A DNA stretch of 64,000 nucleotides from assembly GCA_964007475.1 (NCBI GenBank), contig OZ023273.1:21129557-21193556 (forward strand), in the 5' to 3' direction. The stretch comes from Hybos culiciformis (lineage: Eukaryota; Arthropoda; Insecta; Diptera; Hybotidae). The notes beneath the pieces are model-generated. The model did no database searches, was not told where the DNA came from, and saw nothing but the letters and a program-made list of their open reading frames with translations. Position numbers and translations under genes: made by a program. Below, one piece after another: positions 49,959 to 59,405 of the stretch. The stretch's first letter is position 1. The number at the start of each line of letters is the position of its first letter.

Positions 49959-52789
49959 TTAAGGTGCTTGGCTTCCTGTTATCGATTTATGATCTGACTT
50001 TTCCTTCTCAGATAACCAGGCCATCTAAAATAAAAATAAAGATTATTGAAAATGTCTTAAACATTTTTTAACGAGTTTACCTTTTGTTTGTGTTGGTGAC
50101 TTGCTTCTACAGCACGATCTAAAACCATTTTTTCTGTTAAAATGCCTTCCTCTGAAGCATAAACTGCAGCCTGCCATGATACACCCAATTTTGAAATTTC
50201 TCTGCCAGACATACCTTCACATATTTTGGACATTTTACTGCAACAAGCACTATAGTCAAATTGTTCTAGTTTAAACCTCCTGTTCGATAAATAAAATTGA
50301 GCATGATTAAAATTCAACTTTAAAGTTGTTCAAATTAAACGGAATCAGAATCAGAATCAGTGGAATCAAACAATAATAACAAACTAATAATAATAAAATA
50401 ATAATAATAATTTCAATAAAAAATTTATAGTATGTTTAAATAATTTTTCTAATAAAAATAAAGTAGTCATAGTCACTAATATTTCTTGTTGAAAAAAGGT
50501 ATAAAAACATATATAAACATATTTTATGTAATTTGTTTGCTGATGTAACTTACTTTGCTCCTTCAGCTGCTGGTTGCAATACAAATTTATCAAAGTATAA
50601 TCTTAATAATCTTTCACGCTCTTCCAAACCAGGTAAAGTGAACTCAACCATTTCGTCTAAGCGATCATTAAGAGCATAATCAAACTGTTCAGGTGTGTTA
50701 CTAGCTAAAACTAACATAAATTTTGAATTTTGTTCACTGGTTTGATATAAAAACGCATTTAAGGCAGCACGTAAGTCTTCGGAAATTTGTTCGGATGATC
50801 GCTTTCTAAGAAAAGCATCAGCTTCATCAACAAACAGTAATAAGCCCCTTCTTGATGTTTTAGCCCAATCAAAAACTTTATGAATAGCACTAACACCATC
50901 TTTTTTCATTGGTGCTACATCTCCACCAGTCATAATAGCATAATCCATTCCCGAATGAGATGCTAATCTTTTCGCAAACATAGTTTTACCAGTTCCAGGA
51001 GGACCGTGCATTAAAATATTGCGATAAAAACCACGATTAACTCTTGTATTTTTAGTAGCAATGGCAATATCTCTCAGCCGTTCTTCAAGGTTTGGATTCA
51101 AAATAACACCTTGTAAAGCGTCAGCTGGTTTTAGTCTTAACTTTTTCACATACTTTATTGGATGACGAATGGCTTCCAATAACGCAAATCTAGAAGTTTC
51201 TCCAACCAAAGATGGTTTACCAATTCTGGCCTCGATATATCTCGATATAACACCAGTTCCTGCTTTTGCGGAATACACACCTAACGCTAGCAAAGACAAT
51301 CCTCCTGCAGCGGTTAAAACTTTATCCCAATCTGTTAACATTGCTTCAGCTCCAGCACCCAAAACTGCTCCAGCTGTCCTGAAAATTTATATATTATTTA
51401 GGGATATACATTTTCTGTTGAATTTTTTTTTATGTAAAAAATTGATAAAAAGTCGTTAATCAATAAGTAGTTATTTATCATAAAACATTTAAATTTTCTC
51501 ATTAAATTTACTCACTTTATTCCTTCAAGAACCGTTATCCGATTTTCTTGGGCCTTTAAACGTATTTGTTCTAGTGTCAAGTCACGATTTTCACGATCAA
51601 CTTTTGCTTTAGCTCTCAATTCATGTTCCAAAATTTTAAGACGATTCTTCTCTTTCATTTCTATTTCATGTTCAATCGTTTGTCGACGCATTGCCTCTTG
51701 ACGCGCCACACTTTCTTCTTGTCTAAAATAATAATAAAAAAAATCAGTTAAGAAAATATTGAGTAAGGAATTATAAAATTTGTACTTTTTCAAATTGTCC
51801 TCTTGAACTCTTTGCTGCTGACCTAATTGATCCTCATAGCGTTTTCGAGACAACTGGTCTTGATATTGTGCTCTTTGTGCTTGTTGTTTTGTTTCTTCCT
51901 AGAAACAAAAAGGTTAAATAATGATAGGTACCTTATATTATAATTTTAAGACGAAATTATACTTACGACTAGTGTTTTCCTACGTTCTTCGTGGTCAATT
52001 CGTTTTTGTTCCACTTTGGCTTGTTCAACATGAGCTTCGTATTCTTTTACCTTAGACATGTATTCTTGTTGACGAGTGCTTTCTTGTAATTTTGATAACT
52101 CTAATGCCTCTCGAGAATGCTCTAAAATAATAATATAAAAATACATTGAAAATATGGATACCTACCTATATTTTGCATTCAACACTTAAATACCTATATG
52201 GCTAAGATTAAAAAAAAAACTTCTCAAATCTAATTGTATAACAGTGTTACTGTTAACCTTAAGCTCTTCCCGAATTCATCTTTCTCCAATAATATGGCTA
52301 AGATATATGGCTAAGATTAAAAAAAAAACTTCTCAAATCTAATTGTATAACAGTGTTACTGTTAACCTTAAGCTCTTCCCGAATTCATCTTTCTCCAATA
52401 ATTGAAAAAAACTGAAATTCATATTTCGAATTGGAATTACTCAGTTATGTTGCTATCAAATTAAAAATCTATGTAAGGTGGTCTAATTTAATTATGCAAT
52501 ACAACAACAAAATTATGTCATTGTTGTCTTTCAGCTCAATAGGTAGATAACATAAGGATTTTTTTAATAAATACTAACTTGATTTTTCTAGTGTTTTTGC
52601 TGCTTCAGCTGCACGTTCGAGTGCACTCGAATCAAATCTATAAGCCTCCATTGCTTTTTTCTCCGCTTTACTTAGACGTTCATCACCTGACATGGAACCC
52701 GCAGTACCACCACTACTAGTTGATTCTCCTGTACCTGAAATATCGTCCGGTATTTGTGGTTGCTGCCGTCTTCCGAAAATCCAAGACAT
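49959..52789 (-). CDS. ATAD3A: ATAD3 mitochondrial AAA+ ATPase
   Basis: Seven exons in frame: 52789-52579, 52121-51967, 51898-51786, 51722-51516, 51378-50554, 50279-50081 and 50024-49959, encoding 591 residues (human ATAD3A isoforms are about 590-630). ATAD3 spans the inner mitochondrial membrane and acts in nucleoid organisation, cholesterol handling and membrane structure; the Drosophila homologue is belphegor. The start MSWIFG matches the family. Residues about 60-230 form the coiled coil (RYEDQL, QEESV, RQEAMRR, EQIRLKA). A hydrophobic segment is at about 249-269. The AAA+ core has Walker A GPPGTGKT at 354-361, Walker B FVDEAD at 411-416, sensor Asn at about 456 and arginine finger in NDRLDE at about 468. 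MSGREI in the lid is also present. The last exon encodes a short divergent tail. No key residue is missing. It is divergent from TMEM147. Confidence 0.97.
50340..50412. repeat. microsatellites in ATAD3 intron 5
   Basis: An AATCAG triplet-pair repeat (near 50342-50360) is followed by an interrupted AAT/ATA trinucleotide run. Confidence 0.65.
52195..52401. repeat. 109-bp tandem duplication in ATAD3 intron 1
   Basis: The segment from TATATGGCTAAGATT to CTTTCTCCAATAAT occurs twice with a 109-bp period (about 52195-52292 and 52304-52401). The copies look identical, including a run of ten As, so the duplication is recent. It does not touch splice sites. Confidence 0.88.
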
Positions 52790-53340
52790 TTTCAAATATT
52801 ACAATTGCTTCAGAATTCAAAGGAAAAAAAACCGGGATAAAAGAATAAACGTGTGTATTGTAAATGCTGTACTACTAACTCCTCCTTATAAAAAAGAGAA
52901 AAATATGAAATGCAAAAGCTTAAAGACATGACATTGACAAGTACTTTTTTTTAGGTTATTTGATGTCTGTCTAATATACCAGCAGCAGCAGCAATCAGCA
53001 TCAGGTCCCTATTTTATAATTTTTTGTTATTTACGCCATCAGTGTTAAAATAAGAAACCACAGTATATAAAATGCATATTGAAAAATATTTCTATGTACT
53101 TTATTGTACAATCTCATAGTAAAAATTCACGGACACACTATTATATTGTCTTTTTTTGGCAAGAAAATTAAATAAATAAATAACAAAAAATAATATATTT
53201 AACTAAATTATTTCGCAGACATTAAGAAAACATACATTAACAAACGGCAATCGTTTTCTAATCGTAGTGTAAAAACAAAACCGTTGCCATTCATAGTTGT
53301 AAAAAAAGTAAGTGTAAATATGCCCACTAGATGAAAAATA

Positions 53341-53385
53341 CAGAGTTGAGTTTTTGTTGAACTGATTTTTAACATAATATACTTA
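53341..53385 (+). repeat. fragment related to the 26.6-kb foldback arm
   Basis: CAGAGTTGAGTTTTTGTTGA and the following TGATTTTTAA closely match 26626-26655. Only one arm is present, so it is a relic or an independent solo arm. Confidence 0.6.
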
Positions 53386-53535
53386 AACATTATATTTATA
53401 ACATTATAATAACAATATTATTAAACGGAAATGATAAAATAAAAAAGGAAGTGTCTAACCGGACGGATTCCTGTCCCTATCCTGCAATTTTTTTATTCCA
53501 AAAATTTTTTATTCACTAATAACCTATTTCCATTA

Positions 53536-53945
53536 GTGGAATATTTGTGGAATATTCAGTTTTCCGGAATATTTCAGGTAAATTTCCATATAAAAATAAA
53601 TTCCTGTATTTATATTTCCCTTTTTCATATTCCACTTAAGTTAGGGTTCGGATTCCAAATTTATCAAAAAAAGTACATAATTTATGAAAAAAAGTACATT
53701 TTTACGTACTTTTTTAAATTATTTTTTGGTTGGTCAGAAATTTTTTTGTCAAAGTGACAAAAAAATAAATAAAAAAACGTAAATAAATTTTTTTTTGTAT
53801 GAAAAAGTAATAAAAAAAAAATTATTCAATTTATTTTTATTTTAATTGTCAATATATTCCACTTCGTATTCCACTTAATGTAATGGAAACGGTAAGTGAA
53901 ATATCGGAATTTATGTGGGATATATTGGGTGAATAGAAATAGCTT
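53536..53945. repeat. possible decayed inverted-repeat element
   Basis: The left part has repeated TTCCATT/GGAATATT motifs and the right part TATTCCACTT, GGAATTTATG and GGTGAATAGAAATAG. The ends pair imperfectly (CTATTTCCATTAG against CTATTTCTATTCA). It is suggestive only. Confidence 0.35.
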
Positions 53946-54163
53946 ATAATGCGCTTGAATAATATTAACCGTGTGGGTAAGCCCAATGAAATCAAAATTT
54001 TTGATTTGGCCTATGGCCTATAACTTGTGCTATTATAAAATAGTTTTATTTGTTAACACCGTTTTCTCTGTTGCTTTTGCTTTGATTGACGGGCGTGAAG
54101 ACTGATCAAAAATAAATTTTTTTAAAAAAAATAATTTAAAAACATTTATTTAACTAAATAAAA

Positions 54164-57100
54164 ATGACATTGTACCATTTTGGAAATTGTGTAGCATTAA
54201 TTTATCTTCCATATCATATGACTTACAAGTATTCTGGACTGTAAGTAAAGTGTACATTAGACTGGTTCATTTTTTAGGTCATGTTGAGATTTTCTTGCCG
54301 CCCATGCAGATTTCGAACAATTAAATAAAAAAAACGAGAAAACGCTCTTAGATTTTTCGAAATTTTGTTTCCCCATCAAGCGCAACCAGTTTTTGTGATG
54401 ACTGAGGCCTAGACGTAATAAGGTGGGTTAAAAACTCTGTAACTTTTTTCTCTTTGAATTTTTTTTCCTCCTTTTTTTTTTGGTTTAACTGTCTTGATGC
54501 ACCCTTCATTTTTTGTTAACATCGTAAGGCTATACGACTTATCCTTTTGTTTTTACAAATCTCTAAAGGAGAATTTAAACTTTTGTCCCCATTTTATTTT
54601 TACTTTAAGACACCATATCTTTTCTAATTTTAAGAGAAACATTTTTTTTTTTCAGAAATTTGGCATAAATTTTCATAATTTTTAGCATTATAACTAAAAG
54701 ATAAAATTCTATTAAGTTCTGGTTTTTAAGCTACAATTAATTTTACGACATTAAAAGTTTCGCTTTCGTAATGCATTGGTCATTTGATTCATTTGTTAAC
54801 TGATCTATTTTTTTTAAATAGGAATCAAAAAAGGAGATTTAGAATAGAAATAAATAAGAATTTAAAAATTGTTTTAAATTTATATTTATTTATGATTAAT
54901 TTTTTTCAATTAATTTTAAAAATATTTGATTTTCCAATAATCGCCATGTTTGGCCGATGCTGGCTCACGATTTGGAGAATAATTTGTTTTTGAGTTTCGT
55001 CAGAAGTTAACGATGTGTTAAATTCCGTCATTAATGCAACACTCCTCTCGGCGTTGTCATTAACAACTTGTAACTTCTGAACTAATCGCAGGCCGTCTTG
55101 ATATCCTACATCAGATTTCCATAGAGCTGGATTCTTGTCTAAAAATTCAGTAGATACTTTCAAGCATTGACAAAAATTCCATCGAATTTTGATTTGCCTA
55201 AAATACAACTGCAGAATTTGGTCACTAAAAATTCTTTAAATTTTTTTCAATGCTTGAAAATATCTACTGAATTTTTAGACAAGAATCCAGCTCTATGGAA
55301 ATCTGATGTAGGATATCAAGACGGCCTGCGATTAATTCAGAAGCTACAAGTTGTTAATTACAACGCCAAGAGGAGTGTAGCATTAATGACGGAATTTAAT
55401 ACATCGATAACTTCTGGCGAAACTCAAAAACAAATTATTCTCCCAATCGTGAGCCCGCATCGGCCAAACATGGCGATTATTGGAAAATCAAATATTTTAA
55501 AAATTAATTGAAAAAAATTAATCATAAATAAATATAAATTTAAAACAATTTTTAAATTCTTATTTATTTCTATTCTAAATCTCCTTTTTTGATTCCTATT
55601 TAAAAAAAATAGATCAGTTAACAAATGAATCAAATGACCAATGCATTACGAAAGCGAAACTTTTAATGTCGTAAAATTAATTGTAGCTTAAAAACCAGAA
55701 CTTAATAGAATTTTATCTTTTAGTTATAATGCTAAAAATTATGAAAATTTATGCCAAATTTATGAACAAAAAAAAAAAAATGTTTCTCTTAAAATTAGAA
55801 AAGATATGGTGTCTTAAAGTAAAAATAAAATGGGGACAAAAGTTTAAATTCTCCTTTAGAGAGTTGTAAAAAAAAAAGGATAAGTCGTATAGCCTTACGA
55901 TGTTAACAAAAAATGAAGGGAGCATCAAGACAGTTACACCAAAAAAAAAAAGGAGGAAAAAAAATTCAAAGAGAAAAAAGTTACAGAGTTTTGAACCCAC
56001 CTTATTAGGTCTAGGCCTCAGCCATCAGAAAAACTGGTTGCGCTTGATGGGGAAACAAAATTTCGAAAAATCAAGGAGCACGTATTTCGTTTCTTGATGT
56101 AAGCTTTCAGAATCTGTATGGGCGGCAAAAAATTTTTTTTTGTGAACCAGCCTAGTGTACATAGGTATACCAAAAATTACTGAACCGTAGGACACCGTTT
56201 CCTTTCTTTTAGAAGACTTCATCAATAACAATATTTACCTATGTAAAATAAAAACATAAATTTTGATTTTTAATTTTAGGTCCGAATATGGTTCATTTTG
56301 GAAATTCATAACAGCATGTTTTATTTACATTTTCACTCAATTATGTAAAATGCTTTTACTTGCTACTTTTTTTGATTCGGAAGTGACTGCTGGAACTAAT
56401 TTTTTAGGGGTTAGTAAAATTAATAAAATTTAATATACTTCTTGGTTCGTCATACTATATTGAAATTTGCCAATTCAAATCTTAATATTCTTAATCATAT
56501 TGCCAATAAATATCTTTATATACTTTTCAATGCTAAATCATGGATACGGATAGTATAGTATCAAGATAATATTGCTTGGTTATAAATTACAAATATGAAA
56601 GTCATATTATCTGCAGATTCTATACAAATTTTTTCTTTTGAATTATTTTAGGAATTTTTACGAAGCAGTTTGGACGTCGCTGATCTCCTTGGTTTGGCAT
56701 TTATCCTATCAAGAATACCAGGAAAAGGTCACAGTAAACTAATAACGTCAGGTCTTGGCTGGGCAACTGCTGAAGTAATTTTAACACGAGGTGTAATGCT
56801 ATGGGTTGGTGCTCGAGGTGCTGAATTTAGTTGGATTTATATACAAAAGTAATACTACTAATAATTTTTTTTTGTTACAAATGCATTAATTAATTTGTTT
56901 TCATCTCTTTCAGGTGTTTGGAATCAAATATTTCATTAATTCAACACATTACAACAGCTACTTTAATTTGGCTATTTACACGACATGATTTAGAAAAGAA
57001 ATTAGTACCAATTGTTATATTTTTATTGGTTGCAACTGTATATAAAAGTCTGTGGTTAGATGGTATAATGAATGTTTTGGCTATTGGACCATGGTCACAA

Positions 57101-57187
57101 ATAGCATTCAAAGGGCTTATCACATCAGCTTTAGGTTTTGTTGCATTGCATATTTATTCAGGATTAGCTCAAGTTATAGGCATTTAA
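54164..57187 (+). CDS. TMEM147: transmembrane protein 147
   Basis: Four exons, 54164-54240, 56280-56409, 56652-56848 and 56914-57187, encode 225 residues; human TMEM147 has 224. It is a multi-pass ER and nuclear-envelope membrane protein that associates with the Nicalin-NOMO complex and the ribosome-translocon. Signature stretches are the start MTLYHFGNC, then YKYSGLSEYGSFWK, LCKMLLLATFF, SLDVADLLGLAF, GWATAEVI, LWVGARG and SNISLI. Several hydrophobic segments span the length, consistent with the family's seven helices. Donors are gtaagt, gttagt and gtaata; acceptors are tttag, tttag and ttcag. The start ATG is preceded by in-frame stops and matches the family. Intron 1 (2.04 kb) is unusually large compared with the other two (242 and 65 bp) because it holds a 1.9-kb foldback element. 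Confidence 0.96.
54906..55208 (-). pseudogene. protein-like segment in the left arm
   Basis: Read on the minus strand, this 100-codon frame matches the plus-strand frame of the right arm: FLDKNPALWKSDVGYQDGLR, then QKLQVVNDNAERSVALMTEF, then SLTSDETQKQIILQ. Within the shared part roughly one residue in ten differs. It has no start or other exons and is best seen as a fragment of a transposon-associated or captured ORF. The function is not known to me; similar VVND-AER strings occur, as far as I recall, in uncharacterised repeat-encoded arthropod proteins. Confidence 0.5.
55167..55511 (+). pseudogene. protein-like segment in the right arm
   Basis: A 114-codon open frame whose C-terminal 85 or so residues correspond to the left-arm frame. 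It also runs through the central spacer (SNFDLPKIQLQNLVTKNS), which reads as natural protein sequence. The right copy therefore extends further into the ORF than the left copy. Charged and polar composition and balanced codon use set it apart from chance frames in this window. No recognised catalytic motif. Confidence 0.5.
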
Positions 57188-57562
57188 TGGGAGTAATTTT
57201 AAAGATTATGTTGTATGATTAGTGAAGAAATTGTTAGTTTTAAAGGAATTAAAAAAACAAACGTGTTTGATACCTTGAATTGAAATTGAATTATTCTTAA
57301 TGCTCGGTGCATGCCTTAACTGTATAGTGTATGGCAAAATATTATAACAAAAAAAAGATTAAAAATTAAAATCAGTACAAATTTAACAGGCACACAAATC
57401 TAAAAAAAAAAACAACGAAAAACCATAAAACTACAACGATTTTAACTCGCTTTGCAGATTCTCAAAGTAGGTTCACAAATGTACTTTAAAATTATAGACC
57501 GACGATTTAACTTAACATAAAATTTCTTATGTAGGTAACTACATGTATTCAAAAGTTTATAC

Positions 57563-57568
57563 AATAAA
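57563..57568 (+). terminator. candidate poly(A) signal of TMEM147
   Basis: AATAAA lies 376 bp past the stop codon. It is chosen as a reasonable 3' end, but in such AT-rich DNA the hexamer is common by chance. Confidence 0.4.
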
Positions 57569-59312
57569 AATCATTTCTTCGGTGAATCAAATATTCTTTA
57601 TTGCTAAAAAGTTAAATTTTAAATAATAAATTTTAAAATAGTTTTCGAAAAAAATCCTACATTCAGAATTTCTTTTTACTGATTCAATTTTTTTTTCTTC
57701 TTTAATTTCAAAATGGATGCAAATTAATAAAAATAAAATGCATATGAACGTTTTTTTTAATTATAAAAAAATTATGTAATTTTATGTAATTAATTACACC
57801 ATTTCCGAAAAAAAAAAATTATAAATGAAGTTTGTTAAGTCAAAAATTCTCCATTATTTTGTTCAGTAAATATATATTACGGATTCTATTGCTTTTGATA
57901 AGCTTATAACCTATTATTCAATAATTCAATATTTTATTTTTCACTCTTAATATTTCTTCTGTTTATTCAAAAATTTATCCTATATTCTTTATTAAATCTT
58001 TCAACGCAATAAAATTCATCACTCGAAATATGAATGGCTTTAGCCAACACAATGACCTGATCAAAAGTTAAAGATTTCGAAAGTATGCATAAAATTTCCT
58101 TTTATCTTTGCAATTGTGTAGAAAAAATTTTCAAATGGTTCCAATTAATTTTAATATTCCTATATTACAAATCACTGCATGACTATGAAAATTAATTGGG
58201 TTTGAGTTAAAAAAAATAGATCATCTGAATTAGCTTAGTTAGAAAAATAAATACATATAAACGAATCTCTGAATTTATTAGTCTCTAAAAATAAACAATC
58301 TGATGAAAGAAATTCAATAATTAAAAAAAAACATTGTATAATAAAAGTGTGTCGACATAATTTCTAGAATTTAAACACCCTACCTGTTTAGTAAACAAAA
58401 TTAACATTTTAATATATATTTTTTTATATTCTATTGCATCATTGTGGCAATATAAAATTTTCCAAAAATTTTAGGTTCTTGTTCCTTTTAATCATTTTTG
58501 ACAGTAAAAGGATTAATTTGATTAAAATTGTCCTAAAATAAGCAGGCTTAGAAAAAAAAATTGGAAATGATATCTAACTTTAATATTTCTGTAAAAAAAT
58601 TAAGGATTTTGAAGATAAAACTAATATAGAAGTCAAAAACCTCGTTTTTTATTACTTTTGCCTAATTTTCTCAGTGAAGGATTCCTACATGTAAAACATA
58701 TTCTAAAAAAATACGAATAAACTGTTATATAAAAGTTTATCTGAAACATGCTAAATTACTAAAATTAAATAACAATCCCTATTTACATACAAAAATCTAA
58801 TTTTTTGTCTATGTGCGACAATATAGTATAAAAAAAATTAAAATGCAGTTTCTCATTACTCAACAGCATCTACAGGATAGTCGGTCAGGGACCTTCAAAA
58901 TTTTTCGTACAACTTCACTACGCTAATGTCTAATTAAAACTCAGAATTAAAATACATTGTAATACACTCGTCAAAATTTAAGAATAAATATTTTAAGTAA
59001 ATTTCTTTTTTCCTTTTACAATTTTTACAGCTGACTAACCGACTTGACGTTGAATTCAATTTGTTTTTATTCAATTATTCTGTTTCTATCCAAAGAATTA
59101 AAAAAAATTTCGAATAGTATTTTTTCACAAGTATTTAAATTTAATTTTTTTTTAAAAATCACGACAATGTCTACCACCATAAAATTTTAGTTTTTCTTTA
59201 AATTGCTCACGAACAACATGCAATAAAAAGAAAAAATATTTAAATAACTCAATTTTAATCGAATTTTCGTACTAGAAATGGTATAATTAATTATTTTATG
59301 AATTGTTTTTTT
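57569..59312. other. convergent intergenic DNA between TMEM147 and PNISR
   Basis: AT-rich with no gene seen. A slightly less AT-rich patch at 58860-58930 is unassigned. Confidence 0.45.
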
Positions 59313-59318
59313 TTTATT
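59313..59318 (-). terminator. candidate poly(A) signal of PNISR
   Basis: TTTATT on the plus strand (AATAAA on the minus) lies 88 bp beyond the PNISR stop codon. Confidence 0.4.
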
Positions 59319-59405
59319 GAAGCCTAAATTTAAAATGGAAATAAAACAAAATAAAATATCTTTCATTCATTGATATCAGTATTCATAGATTAGGATAAAA
59401 AAGGT

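Larger units (their letters stand above)
52790..54163. promoter_or_regulatory. shared upstream region of ATAD3 (-) and TMEM147 (+)
   Basis: This 1.37-kb gap separates the two start codons, which point away from each other, so both promoters must lie here or in unseen 5' UTR exons. A short CAG repeat is at 52980-52992. The stretch at 54055-54110 is less AT-rich and may be TMEM147 5' UTR. No core promoter motif is convincing. Confidence 0.55.
54252..56160. mobile_element. 1.9-kb foldback element: two head-to-head copies in TMEM147 intron 1
   Basis: The left arm (about 54252-55177) is the reverse complement of the right arm (about 55241-56160) along almost its whole length, with scattered substitutions and small indels. 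A 63-bp spacer separates them. The outer ends are CATTAGACTGGTTCA and, reversed, CACTAGGCTGGTTCA. Both sit next to TGTACA (54251-54256, 56156-56161), so the duplication may be TA, with CAYTAGRCTGG termini, or TGTACA; the palindrome makes this ambiguous. Each arm carries the same protein-like segment near the centre. The intron transcript would fold into a hairpin of about 900 bp. Confidence 0.88.

Noticed and set aside
55424..56231. Further frames in the foldback arms (for example 55424-55633 and 56025-56231)
   Set aside because: They mirror frames in the opposite arm only because the DNA is duplicated; their composition is that of AT-rich non-coding sequence.
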